Of a stretch of 64,000 nt of DNA, positions 44,090-53,167 are shown piece by piece. Position 1 is the first letter of the stretch. Each line of letters opens with the position of its first letter. This DNA comes from Paraburkholderia hiiakae (lineage in GTDB: Bacteria > Pseudomonadota > Gammaproteobacteria > Burkholderiales > Burkholderiaceae), in NCBI RefSeq assembly GCF_904848665.1, contig NZ_CAJHCQ010000001.1:744001-808000 (forward strand), given 5' to 3'. The notes beneath the pieces were generated by a model that did no database searches, was not told the DNA's origin, and saw nothing but the letters and a program-made list of their open reading frames with translations. The position numbers and the translations under genes are program-made.

Positions 44090-44104
44090 GCGAAGGGGAA
44101 TCGA

Positions 44105-44362
44105 ATGAAGCAACCAAACGATGTATTCAATGATCTGCAGTCACGCGTGAGCGATCTGCTCAAGAACTCGCCGGCGCGCGATGTCGAACGCAATGTGCGC
44201 GCAATGTTGTCGCAAGGCTTTTCGAAGCTTGACCTTGTCACGCGCGAGGAATTCGACGCGCAAACGCAGGTGCTCGTGCGCACGCGCCAGCGCCTCGAAG
44301 AACTCGAGCGCCGAGTGGCCGAACTCGAGCAAAAGCTGCCGGTGACTAGCCAGTCATCCTGA
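44105..44362 (+). CDS. ubiK: Ubiquinone biosynthesis accessory factor UbiK
   Basis: An 85-residue coiled-coil protein of the membrane fusogenic (BMFP) family. It begins MKQPNDVFNDLQSRVSDLLK and ends with the coiled coil REEFDAQTQVLVRTRQRLEE and VAELEQKL. UbiK assists the aerobic ubiquinone-synthesis complex. AAGGGG precedes the ATG. Its quinone product would feed the oxidases encoded elsewhere in the window. Confidence 0.88.
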   Translation: MKQPNDVFNDLQSRVSDLLKNSPARDVERNVRAMLSQGFSKLDLVTREEFDAQTQVLVRTRQRLEELERRVAELEQKLPVTSQSS

Positions 44363-44562
44363 TCATTTTGTTGCGCATTCCTGTGCGCAATTAGGTGTGG
44401 CACCACGGCCGCAGCGCCGCAAGCGATCCGTAGCGTGATCGCAATGGAACCGTAAAGGGGCATACGCCTCACCAGCCTGGCGCATGCATGGCGCGCGAAG
44501 TCCGTACGCATTGACGTACTAAGCGCGCGCCACTCCCGCATGCGAGCCTTCCGGAGAATCCC

Positions 44563-46227
44563 ATGTCGCTTGCCGTGGTGCGCAGCCGCGCGCCGGCTGC
44601 TGGCCGCGCGCCCGAAGTCACCGTAGAAGTCCATCTCGCCAACGGGCTGCCGTCGTTTTCCATTGTTGGGCTGCCCGATCTCGAAGTGCGCGAAAGCCGC
44701 GAACGCGTGCGCGCCGCGCTCTCGAACTGCGGCTTCGATTTCCCGGTGAGGCGCATTACCGTCAACCTCGCGCCCGCTGATTTGCCCAAGGAATCAGGCC
44801 GCTTCGATCTCCCGATCGCGCTGGGCATTCTCGCGGCGAGCGGGCAGCTTCCGGCTGCGGCGCTCGCGCACCGCGAGTTCGCGGGCGAGCTTTCGCTCAC
44901 CGGCGCCGTGCGGCCGATGCGCGGTGCGTTCGCCATGGCATGCGGCACCGCCCGCGCGCATAAGGAGGGCACAGCGCGTGCTGACGATGAGGTAACGTCC
45001 AGTCACGACGCCATAGCCGAAAGCGACATCCTTCGGATTCCTGATACTGAGACTGACGAAGCAAAGCTCGCGCTCGCCTATGCGCCGCGCGAGCGCTCAG
45101 CCATGCCCGAGCTTTATCTGCCCGCACAAAACGCGGTCGAAGCGGCGCTCGTGCCGGGTGTCGCGGTGTACGGCGCGGCAGACCTGCGCTCGCTCTGCGC
45201 GCACCTTGCGGGCGCCGATCCCGAAGCGCGCCTCGCACCCGTGCGTGCGAGCGCCCTCGACGCCGCACCCACCGCCGCTCCCCTCGATATGGCCGACGTG
45301 GTGGGTCAGCGCGGCGCGCGCCGCGCGCTCGAAGTCGCCGCAGCCGGCGGTCATCATCTGTTGATGGTCGGGCCGCCAGGCGCTGGCAAGTCGATGCTCG
45401 CCGCGCGCCTGCCCGGACTCCTGCCCCTCATGACCGACGATGAAGCGCTAGCCTCCGCCGCCCTGCTCTCGGCCAGCGCGATCGGCTTCACCCCGCAGCA
45501 GTGGCGGCAGCGGCCGTTTCGCGCGCCGCATCACTCGTCGAGCGCAGCCGCGCTGATCGGCGGGCGCAATCCGCCGCAACCGGGCGAGATCACGCTTGCG
45601 CACTTAGGCGTCCTATTCCTCGATGAGCTGCCCGAGTTCGACCGCCACGTGCTCGAAACGCTGCGCGAGCCGCTCGAAGCGGGCTCGATCACGATTTCGC
45701 GCGCCGCGTGGCAAACCGACTTCCCGGCCGCGTGTCAACTGGTTGCCGCGATGAACCCCTGTCCGTGCGGCTGGCGCGGCGACCCCGCAGGGCGCTGCCG
45801 CTGCACGCCCGAAAGCGCCGCGCGCTATTTGCGCAAGCTCTCGGGGCCGCTGTTGGACCGCATCGACATCCAGATCGAGATTCCCGCGCTGCCGCCCGCC
45901 GAACTGGCCGCTCGCGCCAGCACGAGTGCCGAACCGAGCGCCGCGATCGCCGAGCGCGTACAGGCGGCGCGCGACCGTCAGTTGGCGCGCCAGGGCACAA
46001 CCAATCGCGAGTTGACCGGCCGGGAAACCGACGCGGTCTGCCAGCCGGACGCCGCAGGTGTTGCGCTGCTGGGCGAAGCGGGCGAGCGCTTCGGCTGGTC
46101 GGCGCGCGCGCACTACCGGGTGCTCAAGGTCGCGCGCACGATTGCCGATCTCGCCGGCGCGCCCATGCCCGAAGCCGCGCACGTGGCGGAGGCCGTGCAG
46201 TACCGGCGCGTTTTTGCCGAGCGTTAG
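44563..46227 (+). CDS. comM: YifB/ComM-family AAA+ ATPase (Mg-chelatase-like)
   Basis: A 554-residue protein with an N-terminal Lon-protease-like domain (VEVHLANGLPSFSIVGLPDL), an AAA+ core with Walker A MVGPPGAGKSMLAARLPGLL, Walker B GVLFLDELPEF, and the C-terminal Mg-chelatase-type domain with CPCGWRGDPAGRC. ComM relatives act as branch-migration helicases in natural transformation. Residues ~125-180 (AHKEGTARADDEVTSSHDAI onward) appear to be an insertion relative to the usual ~510-residue family. The start has CGGAG upstream. Confidence 0.92.
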   Translation: MSLAVVRSRAPAAGRAPEVTVEVHLANGLPSFSIVGLPDLEVRESRERVRAALSNCGFDFPVRRITVNLAPADLPKESGRFDLPIALGILAASGQLPAAALAHREFAGELSLTGAVRPMRGAFAMACGTARAHKEGTARADDEVTSSHDAIAESDILRIPDTETDEAKLALAYAPRERSAMPELYLPAQNAVEAALVPGVAVYGAADLRSLCAHLAGADPEARLAPVRASALDAAPTAAPLDMADVVGQRGARRALEVAAAGGHHLLMVGPPGAGKSMLAARLPGLLPLMTDDEALASAALLSASAIGFTPQQWRQRPFRAPHHSSSAAALIGGRNPPQPGEITLAHLGVLFLDELPEFDRHVLETLREPLEAGSITISRAAWQTDFPAACQLVAAMNPCPCGWRGDPAGRCRCTPESAARYLRKLSGPLLDRIDIQIEIPALPPAELAARASTSAEPSAAIAERVQAARDRQLARQGTTNRELTGRETDAVCQPDAAGVALLGEAGERFGWSARAHYRVLKVARTIADLAGAPMPEAAHVAEAVQYRRVFAER

Positions 46228-46304
46228 CCAGGCGCCGCGCGAGTTTCACAGGAGAACACCGTCTCGCGTGCGCCTCCGGGGAAGGTGAATAGCGCCAATA
46301 AATC

Positions 46305-46323
46305 TAAGTCAAGACTTGACTTA
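46305..46323. repeat. Palindrome TAAGTCAAG-A-CTTGACTTA
   Basis: Perfect 9-base arms around a single central A. The overall form resembles operators of MarR- or GntR-type dimers, yet it lies between two gene ends, where no promoter is needed. Confidence 0.6.
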
Positions 46324-46495
46324 TGCACATTTCGTCGTATTGACCCCGGATTTGTTCATCGTTCGCATGACGCTTGGGCCGGTTTGATAACCCATTGATT
46401 CTTCTGACTTTCTGGATCTACAGAAAAGCGGTAAAAACTAACAGAAAGCCCACAGGACGGCCCTTTCCGGCCAACGCGGCATTGTTTTCCACAAA

Positions 46496-46520
46496 GTTAC
46501 CCACAGCTCCTGTGGGTAAC
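46496..46520. repeat. Palindrome GTTACCCACAG-CTC-CTGTGGGTAAC
   Basis: Perfect 11-base arms separated by 3 bases. Each arm contains TTACCCACA, one mismatch from the DnaA box TTATCCACA, so two DnaA-like sites face each other. It could also act as a terminator stem, but no U-tract follows on either strand. Confidence 0.65.
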
Positions 46521-46650
46521 CGGTAAACCCTCAATCAAATCCGGTAATTAGCGTGTTTACCTGCAGCGCAACTTTCACTTCGACCGGCAAACGCCCGCAG
46601 CAGCGTGGACGAAACATCGCTACGCAAGGTGTGCTGCGGACTCCCAAAGC

Positions 46651-47199
46651 TCAGTACAGCTTGAAAGATCCGAAGAACTGGTCGATCTGCTCGACCGGTG
46701 GCTCGGTGCGCCCGACGATCGCCACCTGGTAGGCGCGCGCGCCCTTCGCGACGAGCCGCGCGTGAATCATGCGCGACTCGCCGCCCGCGCCCGCCTTGCC
46801 GGCCATGCGTATTTCCACGCCCTCGACCGAGCCGCCCGTTGCGAGCGGCACCGCCACTGCGTGCGCGTCGGCCGGCGCGCCTACGTTGCGCGCGAGGCCC
46901 GCGCGCAGGAAATCGAGCGCCTTTTGCTGCGTCGCGGGCTGCGCGTCGGGCAGGTCGAGCGTGCCGACCACGAACACGTCGCCGGCGACTTCGGCCGTCT
47001 GCACGCGCATGCGCATCGCCGTGCCGTTCACGTCGATGCGGCGCTCGTCCTTGTCCGGCTTGGCCGGCAGGTCGACGGAGTAGCCGCTCGCGTCGTTCGA
47101 AACCGTGCGCCAGTCGTAGGTGGGCGAGCAGGCAGCCAGCGCGAGGGCCGCGGCGAGTATGCCCAGCGCCGTCACGCGGGCAGGAACGAAGGCGCGCAT
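46651..47199 (-). CDS. Predicted lipoprotein of unknown function
   Basis: A 182-residue protein with a lipoprotein signal: MRAFVPARVTALGILAAALA followed by LAAC, with the cysteine at residue 24. The mature part, starting SPTYDWRTVSNDASGYSVDL, has a pattern of short strands and no catalytic motif I recognise; it ends PVEQIDQFFGSFKLY. The start at 47199 places the signal at the N-terminus. Upstream in-frame ATGs (47247, 47286) are possible. It is divergent from the TlpA-like gene. Confidence 0.7.
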   Translation of the reverse strand: MRAFVPARVTALGILAAALALAACSPTYDWRTVSNDASGYSVDLPAKPDKDERRIDVNGTAMRMRVQTAEVAGDVFVVGTLDLPDAQPATQQKALDFLRAGLARNVGAPADAHAVAVPLATGGSVEGVEIRMAGKAGAGGESRMIHARLVAKGARAYQVAIVGRTEPPVEQIDQFFGSFKLY

Positions 47200-47396
47200 C
47201 GCCAGGTTCAACGGGAGACGGGCACGGCGAAGGATGTCCAGGACCATGGGGCGCGGTTCGTCACAGAAGTGAAAGGTGCGCGACATTATCCGTCGGCGCA
47301 TACCCGGATGTTGTTTCGCAACCGCTATGCCGGGAAATTCGGCGCTACAATGCTTTGGCTCAACACCTGCGTCCTTCGGCGCACGAGGCAAGGCTC

Positions 47397-47930
47397 ATGA
47401 CCGCTGCATCCCCGAATTCCTCGAACTCGCGCTCCGGCGCACTCATGCGCATTGGCGCGGCGGTGGTCGTCGTCGCGATCGCCGTGGCCGGCTACTTCGC
47501 CTTCTTCGGCAGCCAGCAGCGCGTACCGGACGCCACCTTCACGCTCCTGTCCGGCCAGAAGGTCTCCACGAGCGACCTCAAGGGCAAGGTCTACCTCGTC
47601 AACTTCTGGGCGACGAGCTGCACCACCTGCATGGCGGAAATGCCGAAGATGGTCCAGACCTATAACCGCTTCAAGGGCGAAGGTCTCGAGTTCGTAGCGG
47701 TCGCGATGAACTACGATGCGCCGATGTACGTGGCCAACTACGCGCAAACGCGTCAGCTGCCGTTCAAGGTGGCAATGGATGATGGATCGGCCGCCAAACA
47801 GTTCGGCAACGTCCAGCTCACGCCCACCACTTTCGTGATCGGCCGCGACGGCAAGATTCTCAAGCGCTACGTGGGCGAGCCGCAGTTCGCGGAGCTCGAC
47901 CAGCTTCTTCAGAAGGCGCTGGCGACCTGA
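47397..47930 (+). CDS. TlpA-family membrane-anchored thioredoxin
   Basis: A 177-residue protein with one N-terminal helix (LMRIGAAVVVVAIAVAGYFA) and a periplasmic thioredoxin-like domain. The active site is VNFWATSCTTCMAEMPKMV, a CxxC with TT between. The cis-Pro region is VQLTPTTFVIGRDGKILKRY. Such proteins reduce disulfides during cytochrome c or CuA maturation; its exact partner is not evident. Confidence 0.9.
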   Translation: MTAASPNSSNSRSGALMRIGAAVVVVAIAVAGYFAFFGSQQRVPDATFTLLSGQKVSTSDLKGKVYLVNFWATSCTTCMAEMPKMVQTYNRFKGEGLEFVAVAMNYDAPMYVANYAQTRQLPFKVAMDDGSAAKQFGNVQLTPTTFVIGRDGKILKRYVGEPQFAELDQLLQKALAT

Positions 47931-47974
47931 CAGGCGGCCCCGATAGCCGATAGGTCGCCAGGCCGACAGCCAAC

Positions 47975-48006
47975 AAAAAAGCAGCGGAAAAACCGCTGCT
48001 TTTTTT
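47975..48006. terminator. Bidirectional terminator between the TlpA-like gene and dctD
   Basis: GCAGCGG (47981-47987) pairs with CCGCTGC (47993-47999). The stem is flanked by six A on the left and seven T on the right, giving U-tracts for both convergent transcripts. Confidence 0.9.
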
Positions 48007-48042
48007 ACGCCTGCACGCCCCGCAACGCGTCGCGAATCGAAG

Positions 48043-49392
48043 CTAACCCTCGCCGCGCGCAACCAGCCCATAGCGGCGAATCTTCTCGTACAGCGTGGCC
48101 TTCGCCATCTGCAGCCGCTCGGCGGCCTGGGCGACCGCCCCACTGCTCTGCTGAAGCGCGTCCGCGATTAGCGCGCGTTCGTATTGCTCCACGCGCTCCT
48201 TGAGCGGCAGCGCGCCGTCGTCGGCGGCCGCCGCGCCTGCCGAAAGATCGTCGGGAATCCCAAGCACCCGCCGGTCCGCCGCGTTGCGCAGTTCGCGCAC
48301 GTTGCCTGGCCAGTCGCGCTGGGCGAGGCGCATGCGGTCGCGCTCGGTGAGGAGCGGCGCGGGCCGCTGGTAGCGCACCGCCGCGTCGAGCAGAAAATGC
48401 TCGAACAAAGGCACGATGTCCTCGCGGCGTTCGGCGAGCGGCGGCAGCGCGATCGTCACGACGTTCAGCCGGTACAGCAAGTCGCGCCGGAAGATCCCCG
48501 CCGCGACGTGCTCGCTCATGTCGCCCTTGGCCGCCGCGACCACGCGCAAGTCAGCGCGCACCGGCTGGTTCGAGCCAAGGCGCTCCAGCACGCCGTCCTG
48601 CAGCACGCGCAGCAGTTTCACTTGAAGCGAGAGCGGCATGCTCTCGATCTCGTCGAGAAAGAGCGTGCCGCCGCTCGCGTGCTCGAGCTTGCCGATCCGG
48701 CGTTTGGCCGCGCCCGTGAACGCGCCCGCCTCGTAGCCGAACATCTCCGACTCGAACATCGGTTCGGGCAGCGCGCCGCAGTTCACGGCGACGAACGGTT
48801 TGTCATGGCGCGGCGAAAGTTCGTGAAGGCTGCGCGCGATCAGCTCCTTGCCCGCGCCGGTGTCGCCGTTGATGAGCACCGAAGCGTCCGTGGGCGCGAC
48901 GTTCGCGATGAGCTTGCGCACCTGGTCGATGGCCGGACTCTTGCCGATGATGCGCGGCGCGAGCGTGTTCTGCCCCGCCAGCTCGCGGCGCAGCGCGAGG
49001 TTTTCGAGCACGAGCAGGCGCCGCTCCAGCGCGCGCCGCACCGTTTCGATCAAGCGCTCGGAGGCGAACGGCTTCTCGATGAAGTCGTACGCGCCGTCGC
49101 GCATGGACTGCACGGCCATCGAGATATCGCCGTGGCCCGTCACGAGGATGATGGGCACCTCGGGCGCGCGCTCGTGACACTGCGCAAGGAGATCGAGCCC
49201 GCTCATGCCCGGCAGACGAATATCGCTCACCACGACGCCCGCGAAGTCGGCGTCGATCAGCGGCAGCGCGCTTTCCGCGTTGGCGAAACCGGCGGCGTCG
49301 AAGCCCGCGAGCTGCAGGCTTTGCACGCCCGCGCGGCGCACGAGTTCGTCATCCTCTACGTAAAGCACCCGGCCGGGCGACATGTTCACCAT
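48043..49392 (-). CDS. dctD: Sigma54-dependent response regulator DctD
   Basis: A 449-residue NtrC-family activator. The receiver domain has the phosphorylated Asp in VVVSDIRLPGMSGLDLL and Lys in FIEKPF. The AAA+ domain has Walker A NGDTGAGKELIARSL, the sigma54-contacting EAGAFTGAAKRR and GGTLFLDEIESMPLSLQ. A Fis-type helix-turn-helix ends the protein (AAERLQMAKATLYEKIRRYG). With DctB it activates dicarboxylate uptake; dctA here has a sigma54 promoter. An internal ATG at 49383 is an alternative start. Confidence 0.93.
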   Translation of the reverse strand: MVNMSPGRVLYVEDDELVRRAGVQSLQLAGFDAAGFANAESALPLIDADFAGVVVSDIRLPGMSGLDLLAQCHERAPEVPIILVTGHGDISMAVQSMRDGAYDFIEKPFASERLIETVRRALERRLLVLENLALRRELAGQNTLAPRIIGKSPAIDQVRKLIANVAPTDASVLINGDTGAGKELIARSLHELSPRHDKPFVAVNCGALPEPMFESEMFGYEAGAFTGAAKRRIGKLEHASGGTLFLDEIESMPLSLQVKLLRVLQDGVLERLGSNQPVRADLRVVAAAKGDMSEHVAAGIFRRDLLYRLNVVTIALPPLAERREDIVPLFEHFLLDAAVRYQRPAPLLTERDRMRLAQRDWPGNVRELRNAADRRVLGIPDDLSAGAAAADDGALPLKERVEQYERALIADALQQSSGAVAQAAERLQMAKATLYEKIRRYGLVARGEG

Positions 49393-49434
49393 GTTCGTTC
49401 GTCATCCTGATTCATGAGCGTGCTTTAGAGCGCT

Positions 49435-51315
49435 TCATTGCAACCCCGCCTCACGCGCCGCGCTCGCGGCATCCGCACGCGCGCGGCGCAGCATCAGCAC
49501 GAAGCGCGCGCCGCCTTCCGGTGCGTTGCTCGCCGTGAGCGAGCCGCCGCAATCACGCGCAATCGACGAGGAAATCGCGAGTCCAAGGCCGAGCCCCTGC
49601 CCCATTTCCTTCGTCGTGAAAAACGGCTCGAAGAGGCGCGGCAGCACATCTTCTGGAATGCCCTGCCCATTGTCGCTCACCGCGATCGCGAGCGTTGCCG
49701 CGCTCGCCTGAACGTCGATCGCAATGCGCGGCGACGGCACGCCCGCCACGGCATCGAGCGCGTTGCCGAGCACGTTGATGAGCACTTGTTCAAGCCGCAA
49801 GTCGTCGGACTGAGCGCTCAGGTCCGTGTACTCGGAATCCAGATCGAGCGGCACCGGCGGCGCGCCGTCTTCCGTCAACGTGAGATCCACGCGCACGCCG
49901 TCGAGCCGCTTGCCGAGCAACGCGAGCGAGTTGCGCAGCGCGCGGGCAACCGGCGCGCGCGCGCTCCTCGGCCGCGCACGCCCGACGAATAGCTTGAGCT
50001 GGTTCACGATCTTGCCCATGCGCTCGGTGAGCGAGCCGATCGCTTCCAGGTTTTCGGTGGCCGCCGCGTACTGGCCGCGCTCGAGAAACACGCGCGTGTT
50101 GTCCGAGAAGCTGCGCAGCGCCGCCAGCGGCTGGTTCAGTTCGTGCGTGATGCCCGCCGCCATCTGGCCGAGTGCCGCCAGCTTGCTGGCCTGAATCAGC
50201 TCGTCCTGGGTCGCGCGCAGTTCTGCCTCGGTGCGCGTGCGCTCCGCCACCTCGCGCTGCAGATGCTCGTTCGCCTGCGAGAGATCGGCGGTACGCTCGG
50301 CCACGCGCTCGTTGAGCATCGCGTAGGCCTTTTGCAGCATCGCGCGGCTGCGCATCACTTCCTTCACGCGCGCACGCCGCATGCGCCAGTAGAAACCAAA
50401 GAGGCACAGCGAGACGTAGCCGAAGCCCGTCATGATGGTCGCGTTGCGCGAGGCGTCGAGCACGGGGTCGATCGACGACATGGTGACGAGATGCCAGTCG
50501 GGCTCCCCGAGCGAGCGGCGCGTTTCCAGGTAGCGCGGCGCGCGTAGGCCCGCCCCCATGCGCACGATGTCGGCGTCACCCGGCAACACGCGCTCGACGC
50601 TTGCCGGCAGCGGCGCGATCGGCTCGCTCGCATACTGGCGCGTGGCGTCGATCGAGGCGACGACAGCCGGCGGCAGCGGGCGCACCGTGCGGTACTTCCA
50701 CGCGGGCACCGAGGAGAGAAAGATCACGCCGTGATCGTCGGTCACAAGCAGCGGCTCCGAGGCATCGGTGCCCGGAAACCATTCGAGATTGAGCTTCACC
50801 ACGGCCACGCCGACGATCTTGCCGTCGCGTCGCACCGGCTGCGACACGTAGTAGCCGGGATCGTGCGAGATCGTGCCGATGCCGAAGAAGCGGCCCACGC
50901 CGCCCTGCATCGCGTCGATGAAATACGGCCGGAAGCGGTAATCCACGCCGACGAAGCTATCGGGGTCGCGCCAGTTGCTGGCCGCGATGCTCATGCCGTC
51001 GGCGCGGATGATGTAGGTCGTCGTGGCGCGCGCGTGGCGGTTCACGTCCTCGAGATAGCGGTTCGCGGCGGCCACCCACTCGGGCCGCGGATCGACGAGC
51101 ACGTCCTGCACGAGCGGATGCTCGCCGACGATATAGGGCAGCGAGTCGTAGCGCTCGAGCGTGCTCTTGAGCGAAGCCGCGGTGCGGTCGCCGCGCACGG
51201 CGGCGTTGCGGCGCAGCGCGTCGATGCCGGCCTGCCACGTGAGCGCCCACGTCAGCGCGCAGACCGCGACAAGACCGGCTGCGAGCGCGAAGAAGATGAT
51301 GAGGCGGCGCGTCAC
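49435..51315 (-). CDS. dctB: C4-dicarboxylate sensor histidine kinase DctB
   Basis: A 626-residue membrane kinase. Helix 1 is LIIFFALAAGLVAVCALTWA; the periplasmic double-PAS domain (~45-290) includes RPYFIDAMQGGVGRFFGIGT; helix 2 is near 310. A coiled coil leads to the H-box GITHELNQPLAALRSFSDN and the ATP domain (INVLGNALDAVAG, VSDNGQGIPEDVLPRLFEPF). It senses succinate, fumarate or malate and phosphorylates DctD. The start is GTG at 51315, with GGAAG 8 bases upstream; the frame to 51426 adds an unsupported proline-rich piece. Confidence 0.93.
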   Translation of the reverse strand: MTRRLIIFFALAAGLVAVCALTWALTWQAGIDALRRNAAVRGDRTAASLKSTLERYDSLPYIVGEHPLVQDVLVDPRPEWVAAANRYLEDVNRHARATTTYIIRADGMSIAASNWRDPDSFVGVDYRFRPYFIDAMQGGVGRFFGIGTISHDPGYYVSQPVRRDGKIVGVAVVKLNLEWFPGTDASEPLLVTDDHGVIFLSSVPAWKYRTVRPLPPAVVASIDATRQYASEPIAPLPASVERVLPGDADIVRMGAGLRAPRYLETRRSLGEPDWHLVTMSSIDPVLDASRNATIMTGFGYVSLCLFGFYWRMRRARVKEVMRSRAMLQKAYAMLNERVAERTADLSQANEHLQREVAERTRTEAELRATQDELIQASKLAALGQMAAGITHELNQPLAALRSFSDNTRVFLERGQYAAATENLEAIGSLTERMGKIVNQLKLFVGRARPRSARAPVARALRNSLALLGKRLDGVRVDLTLTEDGAPPVPLDLDSEYTDLSAQSDDLRLEQVLINVLGNALDAVAGVPSPRIAIDVQASAATLAIAVSDNGQGIPEDVLPRLFEPFFTTKEMGQGLGLGLAISSSIARDCGGSLTASNAPEGGARFVLMLRRARADAASAAREAGLQ

Positions 51316-51582
51316 GTGAGCGGCTTCCAGACGGTCAAGGGGGGATGAGGGAGATTGTGGCACACGGCCGCGCCAGGGCGTCCGGGGCGTCCGGGGCGGA
51401 CAGCGGGCTTCGGGTGCACTGGCCAACGTGCAGCCAGGTCGGTCCGGGACAACAAAAACGGGCGGCGCTCACGCAGGGGAAACGCTCGCGCCGCCCAGCG
51501 GCTATGGCCGCGAAACAGGGGGTGAAGCTACATCGGCGGGCGGCGCGCGCCTCACGGCTTGCGCGCGGCCGCCCAGCGCGGC

Positions 51583-52866
51583 TTACGCGCCCGCGCTTTC
51601 CTTCATCTCTTCGACCTCGCCGGACAGCACGGCGCGCAGCTTGTTGCGGTCGAGTTCCTTCTCCCATGCCGAGACCACGACCGTTGCCACGCCGTTGCCG
51701 ACGATGTTGGTCAGCGCACGGCACTCGCTCATGAAGCGGTCGATGCCGAGAATCAGCACCATGCCCGAGAGCGGAATGGTCGGCACCACGGCCAGCGTCG
51801 CCGCGAGGGTGATGAAGCCCGCGCCGGTCACACCGCTCGCGCCCTTCGAGGTGAGCATCGTCACCGCGAGCAACGTGAGCTGCTGGGTCCACGTGAGGTC
51901 CGTGTTGGTCGCCTGGGCGATGAAGAGCACCGCCATCGTCATGTAGATGTTGGTGCCGTCGAGGTTGAACGAGTAGCCGGTCGGCACCACGAGGCCCACC
52001 ACCGAGCGCGAGCAGCCAAGGCGTTCGAGCTTCTGCATCAGTTGCGGCAACGCCGATTCCGACGAACTCGTGCCGAGCACGATCAGCAACTCTTCCTTGA
52101 TGTAGGAAACGAAGCGAATGATCGAAAAGCCCGTGAAGCGAGCGATCGCGCCGAGCACGACGAGCACGAACACGATCGACGTGAGGTAGAACGTGCCGAT
52201 GAGTTTGAGCATCGGGATGAGCGAGCCCACGCCGTACTTGCCGATGGTGAACGCCATCGCGCCGAACGCGCCGATCGGTGCGAGCTTCGTGACGATCTTC
52301 ACGACGCCGAACAGCACGCCCGAGATGCCGTCGATGAACTCGGTCACCACGCGGCCGCGCTCGCCCAGTTGCGTGAGCACTGCGCCGAACAGCAGCGCGA
52401 TCAGCAGGATCTGCAGAATTTCGCCTTGTGCGAACGCCGAGGTGAGCGTGTCCGGAATGATGTGCATCAGGAAGTCGACGCTGCTCTGGCCGTGCGCCTT
52501 TTCGGCGTAGCTGGCCACGGCCTTGGCGTCGAGCGAATGGACGTCGACGTTGAAGCCCGCGCCGGGTTTGAGTACGTGCGTGGCGATGAGGCCAAGCACG
52601 AGCGCGAAGGTCGAGACGATCTCGAAGTAGAGCAGCGCCTTGCCGCCCACGCGGCCCACCTTCTTCATGTCCTCCATGCCGGCAATGCCGGTCACGACCG
52701 TACAGAAGATGATCGGCCCGATCACCATCTTGATGAGCTTGATGAAGGCGTCGCCGAGCGGCTTCATGTCGATGCCGAGGGCGGGCCAGTAATGGCCCAG
52801 GATCACGCCGATGACGATCGCCACGATCACCTGGAAGTAGAGGACTTTGTGGAGAGGTTTCTTCAC
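51583..52866 (-). CDS. dctA: C4-dicarboxylate transporter DctA
   Basis: A 427-residue sodium/proton-dicarboxylate symporter. It has the family motifs [40 protein letters not shown] and [19 protein letters not shown], in eight helices plus two hairpins. It imports succinate, fumarate and malate. The GTG start at 52866 (giving [12 protein letters not shown]) has GGGA 6 bases upstream and the family length; a frame extending to 53049 is not supported. It is transcribed from a sigma54 promoter at 53026. Confidence 0.95.
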   Translation of the reverse strand: MKKPLHKVLYFQVIVAIVIGVILGHYWPALGIDMKPLGDAFIKLIKMVIGPIIFCTVVTGIAGMEDMKKVGRVGGKALLYFEIVSTFALVLGLIATHVLKPGAGFNVDVHSLDAKAVASYAEKAHGQSSVDFLMHIIPDTLTSAFAQGEILQILLIALLFGAVLTQLGERGRVVTEFIDGISGVLFGVVKIVTKLAPIGAFGAMAFTIGKYGVGSLIPMLKLIGTFYLTSIVFVLVVLGAIARFTGFSIIRFVSYIKEELLIVLGTSSSESALPQLMQKLERLGCSRSVVGLVVPTGYSFNLDGTNIYMTMAVLFIAQATNTDLTWTQQLTLLAVTMLTSKGASGVTGAGFITLAATLAVVPTIPLSGMVLILGIDRFMSECRALTNIVGNGVATVVVSAWEKELDRNKLRAVLSGEVEEMKESAGA

Positions 52867-53025
52867 GATGGTTCCCGCAAATGAGTTAAGCCAATGGCCG
52901 AACGAAGCTGGTTCGGGCCGCGACAGGACGAAACTGGGGATCAGCGAAACCGGAAGATGGGATCGGACATCGGCTGTCTCCTTGCTGTTTTTTTGTCGCG
53001 GCCTGGGTGGCCGCGTGTTCTTAAT

Positions 53026-53041
53026 TGCAAGGAGAATGCCA
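53026..53041 (-). promoter_or_regulatory. Sigma54 promoter of dctA
   Basis: On the minus strand TGGCATTCTCCTTGCA, with GG and GC ten bases apart as required and TTGCA perfect. It lies 160 bases before the dctA start. The sigma54 activator DctD is encoded downstream. Confidence 0.85.
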
Positions 53042-53096
53042 GCGAGCACTAACGCTCATATCGTTGATTTATAAGGATTTTTATCCAACAAACAAA

Positions 53097-53126
53097 GGCG
53101 CGAATCTGGTTTTCCAGAATCGCGCC
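53097..53126 (-). terminator. Terminator of the tau operon
   Basis: Arms at 53097-53109 and 53114-53126 pair over 13 bases with one A-A mismatch around TTTT. On the minus strand the stem is followed by TTTGTTTGTT. It lies 42 bases after tauC. Confidence 0.8.
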
Positions 53127-53167
53127 CTATGGCTGTTTGGATTTCCAGAAACGGCGGGTGCGCCGCG

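Larger units (their letters stand above)
46228..46650. other. Convergent AT-rich intergenic region with palindromes and DnaA-box-like sites
   Basis: A 423-base gap between the ends of comM and the minus-strand lipoprotein gene, less GC-rich than its surroundings. It contains a 19-base palindrome (46305-46323) and a 25-base palindrome (46496-46520). Four nine-mers are one mismatch from TTATCCACA: TTATGCACA (46321-46329), TTTTCCACA (46485-46493), and TTACCCACA on both strands (46497-46505 and 46511-46519). No gene is visible. No U-tract terminator was recognised for either neighbour. Confidence 0.6.

Noticed and set aside
46321..46520. Replication origin (oriC)
   Set aside because: DnaA-box-like nine-mers are present but imperfect, and no dnaA, dnaN, parAB or gidA genes are near, so an origin is not supported.
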